Source: Alphaproteobacteria bacterium
GTDB taxonomy: Bacteria > Pseudomonadota > Alphaproteobacteria > Rhizobiales > GCA-2746425
Assembly (NCBI GenBank): GCA_024743215.1
Contig: JANSWZ010000010.1
Coordinates: 62,001-126,000, forward strand
Direction: 5' to 3'
DNA: 64,000 bases
Below are positions 44,561 to 53,465 of the stretch, piece by piece. The position numbers and the translations under genes were made by a program. The notes beneath the pieces were generated by a model that searched no databases, was not told the origin of the DNA, and saw only the letters and a list, made by a program, of their open reading frames with translations. The stretch's first letter is position 1. Each line of letters opens with the position of its first letter.

Positions 44561-45493
44561 ATGAAATTTTTAAAAACGACAGCAGCAAGCATTTTGGTGC
44601 TTGGCGCGCTTTCCACAGCCTCACAGGCAAATTGTGATTCCGTGACCTTCTCCGATGTAGGTTGGACAGATATCACCGCCACAACAGCTGCCACGACCGT
44701 CCTGCTGGATGCGTTGGGCTATGAGACAGATGTGAAAGTTCTGTCTGTGCCGGTGACGTATACCTCCATGGCACGCGGCGACATTGATGTCTTCCTGGGC
44801 AATTGGATGCCAACCATGGAAGCCGACATTGCCCCTTATCGCGAAGCCAAAACCGTTGATACTGTTCGCGAAAACCTGGAAGGCGCAAAATATACACTTG
44901 CCACCAATGCTGCAGGTGCCAAGCTTGGCATTACCGACTTTGCCAGCATTGCTAAACACATGGATGCTCTGGACGGAAAAATCTACGGCATTGAACCGGG
45001 CAATGATGGCAACCGGCTGATCATTGATATGATTGAAGCCGATGCGTTTGGCCTGAAGGGCTTTGAAGTGGCCGAATCCTCCGAGCAGGGCATGCTGGCG
45101 CAGGTTGGCCGGGCAGACAAGCGCGATGAACCAGTTGTGTTTCTTGGCTGGGAGCCTCATCCGATGAACGCGAATTTCGACCTGACCTATCTGGCAGGTG
45201 GCGATGACCATTTCGGTCCGGATTTTGGTGGTGCAACAGTTTACACCAACACCCGTGCTGGCTACGTGGCAGAATGCCCGAATGTGGGCAAATTGCTCTC
45301 CAACCTGAAATTCACGCTGGCCATGGAAAATGAAATCATGGGCGCAATCCTGAATGACAGCGAAGATCCTGAAGATGCAGCTACCGCTTGGCTGAAAGCC
45401 AATGCAGATGTGCTGTCAGGCTGGCTCGACGGCGTCACCACTCAGGATGGCAGTGATGCCATGGCTGCTGTAAAAGCAGAACTCGGCCTTTAA
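44561..45493 (+). CDS. choX: Choline ABC transporter binding protein
   Basis: A 310-aa periplasmic choline-binding protein, family of ProX/OpuAC. The signal peptide ends near TASQANC (residue 24). Mature features: VTFSDVGWTDITATTA, FLGNWMPTMEADI (aromatic choline-cage segment) and VVFLGWEPHPMNANFD. The fold and length match Sinorhizobium ChoX. It is followed by an attenuator-like hairpin, then the permease and ATPase. Confidence 0.95.
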   Translation: MKFLKTTAASILVLGALSTASQANCDSVTFSDVGWTDITATTAATTVLLDALGYETDVKVLSVPVTYTSMARGDIDVFLGNWMPTMEADIAPYREAKTVDTVRENLEGAKYTLATNAAGAKLGITDFASIAKHMDALDGKIYGIEPGNDGNRLIIDMIEADAFGLKGFEVAESSEQGMLAQVGRADKRDEPVVFLGWEPHPMNANFDLTYLAGGDDHFGPDFGGATVYTNTRAGYVAECPNVGKLLSNLKFTLAMENEIMGAILNDSEDPEDAATAWLKANADVLSGWLDGVTTQDGSDAMAAVKAELGL

Positions 45494-45528
45494 AGAGCAG
45501 TGTCCAGAGTTTAGGCTCTAAAATGTAG

Positions 45529-45563
45529 CTTCCCGGTCTGATCAATGGATCGGGAGGCTTTTT
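45529..45563 (+). terminator. Attenuating terminator between choX and choW
   Basis: CTTCCCGGTC (45529-45538) pairs, with two G-U pairs, to GATCGGGAGG (45548-45557), followed by CTTTTT. Its position after the binding protein gene suggests partial termination, giving more ChoX than permease. Confidence 0.75.
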
Positions 45564-45595
45564 CTGATAATTCTTATTGGCGGACTTAAAGACCT

Positions 45596-46432
45596 ATGGA
45601 ATGGCTGACGGCAAACAAGATTCCGGTCGGCAAGACCGCCCGATCCGTATTTGACTGGTTACAGGCCAATGGTGCCTGGTTTTTTGACGGGCTGGCGGTG
45701 GGACTGGAAACCCTGATCGACGGCATCCTCTGGGTGTTGCAGACACCGCATCCGTTGATCATCATTGCTTTCTTTTGTGGATTGACCTGGTATCTCCAGC
45801 GTTCCTGGAAAACCTGCTTGCTCATTTTTCTCGGTTTTCTGTTTATTCTCAATCAGGATTATTGGGAAGAAACCACAGAAAGCCTGACGCTGGTTCTGTC
45901 TGCCTGTGTGGTCTGTATGGCAGTTGGCGTGCCAATTGGCATTGCGGCCGCGCATCGGCCAAACCTTTATCGCTTTATGCGACCGGTTCTTGATTTGATG
46001 CAGACCCTGCCAACCTTTGTTTATCTCATTCCGGCGATTGTCTTTTTCGGTATCGGCATGGTGCCCGGCCTTATGGCAACGGTTATTTTTGTGTTGCCTG
46101 CACCCATTCGCCTGACCCATTTGGGCGTCTCCTCAACTCCGCAGCCACTGTTGGAAGCCGCCGACGCCTTTGGCGCGACCGGTTGGCAGAAATTGGTGAA
46201 AGTGGAATTTCCCTATGCGGTGCCGCAAATCATGGCGGGGCTCAACCAAACCATCATGCTGTCGCTATCGATGGTCGTTATTGCTGCGCTTGTGGGCGCT
46301 GATGGTTTGGGCGTTCCGGTGGTTCGGGCGCTTAACCAGGTGAATGCTGCGCTCGGCTTTGAAAGTGGATTTGTCATTGTTATTGTCGCAATCATGCTGG
46401 ATCGCATGCTGCGCGTGGAGCGCCGCAAATGA
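45596..46432 (+). CDS. choW: Choline ABC transporter permease
   Basis: A 278-aa inner-membrane permease of the ProW/OpuAB type. The N-terminal amphipathic part is followed by about six helices, with motifs VPIGIAAAHRP, LDLMQTLPTFVYLIPAIVFFGIG, and EAADAFGATGWQKLVKVEFP as the EAA loop. It ends with a 4-base overlap (ATGA) with choV. Confidence 0.95.
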   Translation: MEWLTANKIPVGKTARSVFDWLQANGAWFFDGLAVGLETLIDGILWVLQTPHPLIIIAFFCGLTWYLQRSWKTCLLIFLGFLFILNQDYWEETTESLTLVLSACVVCMAVGVPIGIAAAHRPNLYRFMRPVLDLMQTLPTFVYLIPAIVFFGIGMVPGLMATVIFVLPAPIRLTHLGVSSTPQPLLEAADAFGATGWQKLVKVEFPYAVPQIMAGLNQTIMLSLSMVVIAALVGADGLGVPVVRALNQVNAALGFESGFVIVIVAIMLDRMLRVERRK

Positions 46433-47469
46433 AGAATGCTGTTGAATTTGATGCGGTTTCCATTGTGTTCGGGTCAAACCCGAAAAGCGCTCTTCCAGCC
46501 ATGGATGAAGGAAAGACCCGAGCCGAAGTGCAGGAACTGAGCCAGCAGGTGCTGGGTGTGCATGATTGCTCTTTGGATGTGAAAGCCGGTGAGATTCTTG
46601 TTTTGATGGGGCTCTCGGGTTCCGGCAAATCCACCTTGCTGCGCGCCGTCAACGGTCTCAATCCGGTGGTGCGTGGGTCTGTTCGCGTCAATGATGGTGA
46701 TCAGATGGTCGACATCACCTCTGCCGATAAGAAGACACTGAGACGGATGCGTCTGTCCCATGTTGCCATGGTGTTCCAGCAGTTCGGATTATTGCCCTGG
46801 CGCAGTGTTCGGGAAAATGTCGGGCTGGGCCTGGAACTCGGTGGCCTTGAAGTGGCGGAACGCACCAGCCGGGTCGATACGCAATTGGCGTTGGTTGGCC
46901 TTTCTGATTGGGCCGAACGCAAGGTTGGGGAACTGTCCGGAGGCATGCAGCAGCGTGTCGGTCTTGCCCGGGCCTTTGTGACAGAAGCGCCAATCTTGTT
47001 GATGGACGAGCCCTTCTCAGCGCTTGACCCTTTGATCCGCACACGCCTGCAGGACGAATTGCTGGATCTGCAAAGCAGCTTGAAGCGCACGATTATCTTT
47101 GTCAGCCATGATCTGGATGAAGCTTTCAAGATTGGCGATCGCATTGCCATTATGGAAGGTGGGCGGATTATTCAGTGTGGCACACCGCAAGAGATTTTTT
47201 CGGCACCGGCCAATGATTATGTGGCCGATTTTGTGGCCCATATGAACCCGCTCAACGTGCTGTGCGCAGAACATATCATGCACCCTGTGACAGGCGATGC
47301 ACCAACGGTAACGGTAACCGGTCAGGAAATGATCCAGAACGTTATGGAGCTGCTGAAAACAGGCGGTGATGCGGTCGGGGTGGAGAAGGATGGTGTGATC
47401 GTTGGGCAGATCACTCAGGAAAACATCCTGACGGCGTTGCTGGATCCGCGTGGAGAAGTAGATAGATAG
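46429..47469 (+). CDS. choV: Choline ABC transporter ATPase
   Basis: A 346-aa ATP-binding subunit of the ProV/OpuAA type. Walker A GLSGSGKST at residues 61-69, signature LSGGMQQR, Walker B ILLMDEPFSALDP, and the switch His in FVSHDLDEAF. The C-terminal region (GDAVGVEKDGVIVGQITQ) is a short CBS-like tail. The gene is convergent with a cytochrome gene, only 11 bases apart, with a small dyad at 47466-47484. Confidence 0.95.
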   Translation: MKNAVEFDAVSIVFGSNPKSALPAMDEGKTRAEVQELSQQVLGVHDCSLDVKAGEILVLMGLSGSGKSTLLRAVNGLNPVVRGSVRVNDGDQMVDITSADKKTLRRMRLSHVAMVFQQFGLLPWRSVRENVGLGLELGGLEVAERTSRVDTQLALVGLSDWAERKVGELSGGMQQRVGLARAFVTEAPILLMDEPFSALDPLIRTRLQDELLDLQSSLKRTIIFVSHDLDEAFKIGDRIAIMEGGRIIQCGTPQEIFSAPANDYVADFVAHMNPLNVLCAEHIMHPVTGDAPTVTVTGQEMIQNVMELLKTGGDAVGVEKDGVIVGQITQENILTALLDPRGEVDR

Positions 47470-47480
47470 CAGCCATGTTG

Positions 47481-47960
47481 CTATTCGCGGGATTTGCTTT
47501 GCGCCGCTTGCTCATTCATTGCGTCATGTCGTGCCTGAATATCGTCTGGCCAGCGTGATTTGATGAAAGACAACACCGCTGTTATCTCGGCGTCGCTCAG
47601 AACGTCCTTGTAGACAGGCATGGCGCTTTCGTAGCCTTCAAGCCCGGCAAATTCAGCCAGTCCGTATTTGGTAATTCCAAACAACACGTCATCAGTGTGA
47701 TGCCACGTGTGCCCTGTCTCATCATGTGGTGGCGCGGGCAGAAGGCCGTCTTCGCCAGGACTGCGCCAATTCGGTTGGCCTTCAAGGTTGTCACCATGGC
47801 AAGACGCACAATTGGCAGCATAGACTGCACTGCCAAGCTGAACTGTAGCTGTATCTTCTGGTTTGAAAAGGCCGCTTTGGGAGGCAAACATGAATGTACC
47901 GCCTCCCAAAACCAGTATTGTGGACCAACAAATTATATATGCGGCTTTTGACGCCGGCAT
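47481..47960 (-). CDS. Membrane-anchored cytochrome c
   Basis: A 159-aa periplasmic c-type cytochrome tethered by an N-terminal helix (residues ~6-26). One haem site CASCH is at about residues 52-56, and a possible Met ligand lies in AMPVYKDVLSD. It is the last gene of the leftward copper island and follows an L,D-transpeptidase gene by 2 bases. It could carry electrons for the multicopper oxidase or a terminal oxidase. Confidence 0.9.
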   Translation of the reverse strand: MPASKAAYIICWSTILVLGGGTFMFASQSGLFKPEDTATVQLGSAVYAANCASCHGDNLEGQPNWRSPGEDGLLPAPPHDETGHTWHHTDDVLFGITKYGLAEFAGLEGYESAMPVYKDVLSDAEITAVLSFIKSRWPDDIQARHDAMNEQAAQSKSRE

Positions 47961-47962
47961 GT

Positions 47963-48649
47963 TTACACCACGATGATCTCTGCGTTCGAGCGCACGCGTT
48001 TATACAAATCAATCACATCCTGATTGATCATGCGCACACAGCCGCTGGAAACCGATTTGCCGATTGTCCAGTATTCCGGCGTGCCATGAATGCGGTACAA
48101 CGTGTCTTTGTTGCCCTCAAATATATACAGCGCACGCGCACCAAGCGGATTGTCAAGTCCAGGCTGCATTCCGCCATTATCGGCACTGTATTTGCTTAGC
48201 TCAGGGCGCCTTGCAATCATCTCTTCAGGCGGCGTCCATGTTGGCCATGGCCGCTTCCACGCAACTCTTGCACGACCAGACCATGCGAAACCGGCACGTC
48301 CAAGGCCAACTCCGTAGCGCATTGCCTTGCCACCTGGCTCGACCAGATAGAGGTAGTGCGAAGACGTATCGACAATGATCGTTCCAGGCTTTTCATCGGT
48401 GCGATAGCTAACGCTACGACGCCTGAATTTGGTTGGCACCTTGGCCAGATCAATTCCGGGAATGGGGAATTGTTCACTGGGCAGTGGCCCATACATCGAC
48501 GCATAATTGCCGAAGCTGCCGCCAGTATCGCCCGCGCTATCATCTGTGGCTGTAGTGCAGCCTGACACTGCAAGACCCAGAATGCTGGCGCTTCCCAGCA
48601 CAAAAGCGCGCCGGGATGGCGTGCGCGCTGTATTGTCATCAAAATTCAT
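47963..48649 (-). CDS. L,D-transpeptidase lipoprotein (YkuD)
   Basis: A 228-aa L,D-transpeptidase that makes 3-3 peptidoglycan cross-links or attaches proteins to peptidoglycan. The N-terminus has SRRAFVLG, a Tat-like twin Arg, then VSGC, a lipobox. The YkuD domain carries IHGTPEYWTIG and the catalytic Cys204 in SSGCVRM. It overlaps the second L,D-transpeptidase by four bases (ATGA). Two such enzymes inside a copper operon is unusual; copper ions are known to inhibit L,D-transpeptidases. Confidence 0.93.
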   Translation of the reverse strand: MNFDDNTARTPSRRAFVLGSASILGLAVSGCTTATDDSAGDTGGSFGNYASMYGPLPSEQFPIPGIDLAKVPTKFRRRSVSYRTDEKPGTIIVDTSSHYLYLVEPGGKAMRYGVGLGRAGFAWSGRARVAWKRPWPTWTPPEEMIARRPELSKYSADNGGMQPGLDNPLGARALYIFEGNKDTLYRIHGTPEYWTIGKSVSSGCVRMINQDVIDLYKRVRSNAEIIVV

Positions 48650-49206
48650 ATTGCAACTACCTTTGCGCCAATTCTGACGCGTTCATAAAGATCTTCTACA
48701 TGCGCATTGATCATGCGCACGCATCCACTGGATACGTTTTGTCCAATGGACCACGGCTCAGTTGTTCCATGTATCCGAAACAGCGTATCGCGGCCATTTC
48801 GGTGGAGATATAAGGCCCTTGCGCCAAGCGGATTGTTGATACCGCCGGGCAAGCCGCCTGCATATTTCTTGTAGCGACGAGGATCACGTCGGATCATATT
48901 CGCCGTAGGTGTCCAGCGCGGCCACTTGGCTTTGCGTCCAATCGTGGCTGACCCGTTAAAGGCCAAACCCGCCTTGCCAAGTCCGACCCCGTAACGTCGC
49001 GCACGGCCGCGTCCGGTGACGAGATACAGGAAATGTTTGCGCTGGTCGACCACAATTGTACCGACCGGATAACCTTTGAACCGCACATTACGTGGCTTGA
49101 ATTTGCGGTCCAGTCGGAAGTTTTTCGGTTTGGCAGCCAGAGCGGGCAGCGGTGCTGTCGCAACAAGTGCCGAGATGCCGAGTATCAGATTACGTCTTGT
49201 AAGCAT
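48646..49206 (-). CDS. Exported L,D-transpeptidase (YkuD), paralogue
   Basis: A 186-aa paralogue of the preceding gene, with a Tat-like signal TRRNLILG and cleavage near LPALAAK. The YkuD domain has FRIHGTTEPWSIGQ and catalytic Cys162 in SSGCVRM. Start ATG 49206 is chosen because GAGG lies six bases upstream; another in-frame ATG at 49218 has no RBS. It is soluble periplasmic, unlike the lipoprotein form downstream. Confidence 0.93.
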   Translation of the reverse strand: MLTRRNLILGISALVATAPLPALAAKPKNFRLDRKFKPRNVRFKGYPVGTIVVDQRKHFLYLVTGRGRARRYGVGLGKAGLAFNGSATIGRKAKWPRWTPTANMIRRDPRRYKKYAGGLPGGINNPLGARALYLHRNGRDTLFRIHGTTEPWSIGQNVSSGCVRMINAHVEDLYERVRIGAKVVAI

Positions 49207-49279
49207 GTCATGCCTCATGAATTGTCTGAGAAAAAATTCATCTCCTGCGGAAGCAGAGATGCGCGTTTAGCTGAGACAA

Positions 49280-49645
49280 TCAGGCAATTGGGGGTCGAAA
49301 AAGCGCGTGTCGAAAGGCGGCATTGAGGCTGGTCGCCGGCTCATAAGAAGGAATGGTTCCGCCGAACAGGAACTCTGGATTAAAAGCCGCATTTGTGAAG
49401 GAACAGTCAGAACTGCAGGGCGCATTACTGTTGGACGTTTTAACTGCATCATCTTCGCCGCAACATTTCTGCCTTGCGGACACAATAGCACCACTGCCCG
49501 CGACAATAGTGGCCTCCTGATCAGTATCCGCAATAGTTTCCTGAAGTTCCGAAGAGGTTAAGTTTGCAAACGCTGTTCCGCTGTCAGGCAACCCATGGGT
49601 GCCGACAAACAAAAGCAACAGCAGAAAACAAATCAATTTCCTCAT
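49280..49645 (-). CDS. Small exported Cys-rich protein (copper island)
   Basis: A 121-aa protein with a strong signal peptide (residues 1-~26) and a mature domain with CC and CSSDC clusters, ending FRHALFRPPIA. ATG 49645 is chosen because GAGAG lies just upstream and the signal starts there. No known family; the Cys pairs and the position next to the multicopper oxidase suggest metal binding. Confidence 0.7.
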   Translation of the reverse strand: MRKLICFLLLLLFVGTHGLPDSGTAFANLTSSELQETIADTDQEATIVAGSGAIVSARQKCCGEDDAVKTSNSNAPCSSDCSFTNAAFNPEFLFGGTIPSYEPATSLNAAFRHALFRPPIA

Positions 49646-49720
49646 GATTCTCTCATACCCAGAACCGGCCAAAAAATCTAGCCCGAGCTGATCACCATGC
49701 CGTGAGGTCCGTTGTAAGGG

Positions 49721-51142
49721 CTAAGCCATGACCTCAAACCAGGTGTTCATTCCGGCAGCTGCATGTTCCAGCATGTGACAGTGCAACAGCCATTTGCCAG
49801 GATTGTCCGCGACAAAGGCAATTTTGGTGGTCTGTTGGGGACCGATGAGAAAGGTGTCGCGCCATGGCTTGCCTTCATCTAAGTCACTGCCGCTGCGCTC
49901 CAGAACGCGGAAATGATGCCCGTGTATATGCATGGCATGAAGAAAGGCAGTGTTGTTAACCGTGTCCAGAATGATCGTGTCATTGCGCTGGACTGAAAAG
50001 AAGGGCGCATCGGCCAGATTGGCGACGCCGTTGAAAGCCCAAACCTGACGTGTGCTCCTGAAATCCGCTCGTTCCAGCTTTTTACCCTTATAGGTGATGT
50101 CGCCCATCCGCCCCATGGCGCCGCCAGTCATATCCAGCGTGAACATGCGGGCATTTTCAAAGTCCGGTTCTGGCAGGTCGTTCAAAATCAGCGCAGGCAT
50201 TGTCAGTGCGGCTACCGGCGGGGTGCTGTCCGACTTTTCCACGATTTCGAAACTGGCAAACGAGAATGCCTGCCCACCTGAAACTTCGTCCAACTGCATC
50301 GGAACTCCCGGTTTGGGAACCACCAATAAATCGACCCTTTGCGCAGGGCCAAGCAGCAAAGGCTGATACGATAATTCCGTAACAGCTGGCAGGCTTTGGC
50401 CATCATAGGCAAGAATTTTTGCACCAAGTTGCTTTGTATCCAATTCCAGCACGCGGGCATTGGATGTGTTGATCAACCGCAATCTGTATGGCTCATGTGC
50501 GTTCAGTGCGTAACTGGGTTGGCTCTTGCCATTGACGGTCAGCCAATTGCCGAGGCGTCCGCCATGGCTCCAATCCATTAGTGAGCCTAGGCTGGCGCTG
50601 TCAAATTTACCGCTTTGGTCCAGACGCCAATCATCCAGAACCAGTGTCCTGTCGTGCTCGGTGTCGAAATCGGACGTGTCGCCTTCGACAATCAGAGCGC
50701 CATATAGGCCACGAGAAACCTGATTCCAGCTTTTATTATGGGCGTGATACCAATAGGTGCCAGCATCCGGCACAATGAAATCATATTCAAAGGTGGCACC
50801 AGGCTCTACGGCTTTCTGCGTCAGTCCGGACACCCCATCCATGTCGTTGGCAATGCGGATGCCATGCCAATGGATCGATGTTGCTTCTTCAAGCTTGTTA
50901 ACAAGCCGGACTTTCACCCGATCTCCACGTTTGACCCTGATTTCAGGGCCAGGTGTGGACTCATTGTAACTCCAAAGATCAGAGTCAGGTGCATCGCCGG
51001 AATAGAGTTTCTGTTGCGAGGGGCCGGCAACTATTTCGAGAAACCCATCAGATGCTACCGACGCTTTGAAACTGGTTGGCAGCAGGGCAAGGCCCAAACT
51101 TCCAGCGCTGGATTTAAGAAAAGTTCGTCTGTTGAAGGACAT
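49721..51142 (-). CDS. Multicopper oxidase (Tat-exported)
   Basis: A 473-aa copper-dependent oxidase, probably oxidising Cu(I) in the periplasm (CueO/CopA-like). Tat motif NRRTFLK is at residues 4-10. Four copper motifs are seen in order: HWHG, HAH, HAMHIHGHHF and HCHMLEHAAAGM. Compared with CueO it lacks the Met-rich insert. It sits between two c-type cytochrome genes and a small Cys-rich protein in the CueR-controlled island. Confidence 0.95.
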   Translation of the reverse strand: MSFNRRTFLKSSAGSLGLALLPTSFKASVASDGFLEIVAGPSQQKLYSGDAPDSDLWSYNESTPGPEIRVKRGDRVKVRLVNKLEEATSIHWHGIRIANDMDGVSGLTQKAVEPGATFEYDFIVPDAGTYWYHAHNKSWNQVSRGLYGALIVEGDTSDFDTEHDRTLVLDDWRLDQSGKFDSASLGSLMDWSHGGRLGNWLTVNGKSQPSYALNAHEPYRLRLINTSNARVLELDTKQLGAKILAYDGQSLPAVTELSYQPLLLGPAQRVDLLVVPKPGVPMQLDEVSGGQAFSFASFEIVEKSDSTPPVAALTMPALILNDLPEPDFENARMFTLDMTGGAMGRMGDITYKGKKLERADFRSTRQVWAFNGVANLADAPFFSVQRNDTIILDTVNNTAFLHAMHIHGHHFRVLERSGSDLDEGKPWRDTFLIGPQQTTKIAFVADNPGKWLLHCHMLEHAAAGMNTWFEVMA

Positions 51143-51147
51143 GATAT

Positions 51148-52035
51148 CTACTCCTGGTTCATCAGAAAACCGGCAATGGCGTTCAGATCATCCTGCGAAA
51201 GAAAGCGTGTTCCATCCCGCACCACTTCGCCCATTGATCCGCCAAATATATCTCCATCCGGCAAGACACCGGTACGCAAGGCATAGGCCAGAGACTTCTC
51301 CGTCCAGCCATTTTCCATAAGGGCGGCGGTGGTGATGGGTGGAGATTTTCCGCCGCCGGGAAGTTTGTCAGCTCCATGTAATCTAAGTTCTGCCTGCCGT
51401 GCGCCCAATGTATTTCGGGGCGTGTGGCATGCGCCACAATGTGCAGGGCCTTCGACAATATACTTCCCCCGATTCCAGGCTTCATTTTGGCCTTCGATTG
51501 TCTGAAATCCGGTTTGGTCCAAAAACAAGGCCCGCCACAATTTCAACCCGCCGCGAAAATTGAACGGAAACACGACATCCTGATGCTTTGAAGGCCGGGC
51601 CGCTGGCGGCACCGTTTGAAACGCCATCCATAGGTCTGCAACATCCTGATCACTAAATTTTCTATAAAACGGATAGGGAAAGGCAGGGTAATATGACTTT
51701 CCATCGGGAGAGACACCCTGCCGCACTGCTTTCTCGAAAGTCTCAAGGGTCCAGTCCCCCATTCCCTCTTCCTTGTCAGTCGTTAGATTGGGAGAATAAA
51801 AGGTGCCGAAATTCGTTTCGAGCGCAACACCGCCTGCCAAAGGTGCACCGCCATTCTCTGAGTCAGTATGGCATGCGATACAACCGGACATGCGGGCGAG
51901 ATAGGCCCCCCGTTCTGCATTGCCAGTCATGCCGGTTAAGTTACGTGTTTCGCCGATAGGCCAAACCGTCAGTGCCGCCATAGCCGCCCCGGTAAACACC
52001 AGGGCAGCCAAGGCAAAAATAATCGGTTTTTGCAT
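51148..52035 (-). CDS. Di-haem cytochrome c
   Basis: A 295-aa periplasmic cytochrome c with an N-terminal signal/anchor (ALAALVFTGAAMAA) and two haem sites, CIACH and CGACH, at about residues 52-56 and 200-204. The sequence pattern, with PNLTTDKEEGMGDW, resembles the cytochrome subunits of membrane dehydrogenases and copper-oxidase partners. Only 5 bases separate it from the multicopper oxidase, suggesting that they work together. Confidence 0.93.
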   Translation of the reverse strand: MQKPIIFALAALVFTGAAMAALTVWPIGETRNLTGMTGNAERGAYLARMSGCIACHTDSENGGAPLAGGVALETNFGTFYSPNLTTDKEEGMGDWTLETFEKAVRQGVSPDGKSYYPAFPYPFYRKFSDQDVADLWMAFQTVPPAARPSKHQDVVFPFNFRGGLKLWRALFLDQTGFQTIEGQNEAWNRGKYIVEGPAHCGACHTPRNTLGARQAELRLHGADKLPGGGKSPPITTAALMENGWTEKSLAYALRTGVLPDGDIFGGSMGEVVRDGTRFLSQDDLNAIAGFLMNQE

Positions 52036-52038
52036 CCG

Positions 52039-52641
52039 TCAGTTCTTTTCGGAGCGAAATTTTGTGTGGCAGGAAGCGCAGGTCTGCGCCAGCATATTGA
52101 ACACACCATCGGCAGGCATTGATGCCAATTCAGCGGCATCTGGCAGGCGGCCTGAACCACCCATCATTGAGCCAGTCATCATATCGCCAGAAGACATCAT
52201 GTCACCGGACGACATCATGTTATCTGTGACCATCATCCCGGCAACCGGAGCAATTCCAGATGCCATAAGTCCATTGTCAGCGGACGCTGCCAGCCCCACG
52301 GCCAGAGCCTCAAGCCTCATGGCCAGGATCTCAAATTCCTCCCAATCCGACCAGATTGTTGGACGCGCCTCTGACGGTTTCATCAAACTGTCCTCGGGAA
52401 AAAGCTGTGTCATGCTGTCCCCTGCGTGTTTTTGAATTTGAGCAGCATTCTTTCGCACAAGCTCGGCGTCATAGCTAACGTCTCCCCGCATGATTTCAGT
52501 CAGGGATTTCGTGACTTTGCCAAGAATGCCCATGGCATCCATGCGTTCTTTCACAACGCCAGTCGCGCCATTATGCGCATATGCCGCCGCAGAAATAATC
52601 AATGCGGCCGAAACGGCCGAAACCAGAATCTTAGTGGTCAT
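52039..52641 (-). CDS. Cytochrome c'-like protein with Met-rich insert
   Basis: A 200-aa exported cytochrome of class II. Signal peptide up to AAAYAHN; the mature N-terminus has RMDAMG, the axial/face Met-containing helix of cytochrome c'. The haem site CASCH is at the C-terminus (188-192). Between helices 3 and 4 lies a Met-rich segment (MMVTDNMM, SSGDMM repeats) not found in ordinary cytochrome c', which looks like a Cu(I)-binding loop. Confidence 0.93.
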   Translation of the reverse strand: MTTKILVSAVSAALIISAAAYAHNGATGVVKERMDAMGILGKVTKSLTEIMRGDVSYDAELVRKNAAQIQKHAGDSMTQLFPEDSLMKPSEARPTIWSDWEEFEILAMRLEALAVGLAASADNGLMASGIAPVAGMMVTDNMMSSGDMMSSGDMMTGSMMGGSGRLPDAAELASMPADGVFNMLAQTCASCHTKFRSEKN

Positions 52642-52678
52642 GTGTTAGTCCTCGTTTTTCCAAAAGTGCTTGGCCCGG

Positions 52679-53050
52679 TCAGGCCATTGTGGCTGTGCTT
52701 CCGGAATGAGCGCGAGGAGGGGGCGGGTCCAGCATGGCCCAGACCCCGTATCTGGAAGAGAAGTGTGCGATGGGTATGGTTTGCTCTGTGTTAGAGCAGC
52801 GATGCTCAACCCATTCAATCAAGGCAAGTATTTTGGCACCGCAATGTAACGTGCCAGCATTGAAATCTTCTTGATTTTGTGTTGGTGAAAAATGACTGTG
52901 GTCATTGGCTTCGTTCACGGTGGCAAGCTGTGCTGGGTTTGTGGGCTGCGAATGCTGATGCACGCCATCGGCAAATCCTTGCTGATGCGAAAAGAAACTT
53001 CCCGCCAAAACCAGTGACAGGCTGCACACAAGCAGCAGAAACCGCTGCAT
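52679..53050 (-). CDS. Small exported His-rich protein (copper island)
   Basis: A 123-aa protein with a signal peptide (about 1-27) followed by a His-rich stretch (DGVHQHSQP, NDHSHFSP), then LHCGAKILALIEW and a Pro-rich C-terminus DPPPPR. ATG 53050 lies one base after the cytochrome stop (TGAGATG), so coupling is likely. Such small 'HCG...PPPPR' proteins are met in copper operons; function unknown, copper binding plausible. Confidence 0.7.
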   Translation of the reverse strand: MQRFLLLVCSLSLVLAGSFFSHQQGFADGVHQHSQPTNPAQLATVNEANDHSHFSPTQNQEDFNAGTLHCGAKILALIEWVEHRCSNTEQTIPIAHFSSRYGVWAMLDPPPPRAHSGSTATMA

Positions 53051-53051
53051 C

Positions 53052-53465
53052 TCAGTTGATCCCGTTTGCGCGCTGCAAGGCACGCACATAAGTTGTTATT
53101 TTTCCAACATCGGTTTCGGTGACACCCTCAACGGGCGGCATATCACCAAAGCGCCAATGATGTGCCCTGACACCCAGCTTTACTGCGCGCTGAAATGCGA
53201 TATCTGCATGATGGGAGGGTTCGTACAGCACATGGACCAGCGGCGGGGCTATACCATCCCGCCCTGCGGCATCGGTTCCGTGGCATGCGGCGCAGTTCCC
53301 GTCGAACAACACCCGGCCTGCCGTTTCTGCATCATTGAGTTGTGGAACAGTTACCTGTGCCAATGGCGCACCGGTTCCGCTGATGGGAGACGGGGCCAAA
53401 AGCCACCAGGCGGCTAAGGCGATTGCAGCGCCCACGATCAGAACAATGACGGTTTGCTTGTTCAA
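53052..53465 (-). CDS. Membrane-anchored mono-haem cytochrome c
   Basis: A 137-aa cytochrome with an N-terminal anchor helix (IVLIVGAAIALAAWWLL) and one haem site CAACH (about residues 59-63), with a probable Met ligand in FGDMPPV. It overlaps cueR by four bases and is followed at once by the small His-rich protein. Likely an electron carrier for the copper oxidation system. Confidence 0.92.
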   Translation of the reverse strand: MNKQTVIVLIVGAAIALAAWWLLAPSPISGTGAPLAQVTVPQLNDAETAGRVLFDGNCAACHGTDAAGRDGIAPPLVHVLYEPSHHADIAFQRAVKLGVRAHHWRFGDMPPVEGVTETDVGKITTYVRALQRANGIN

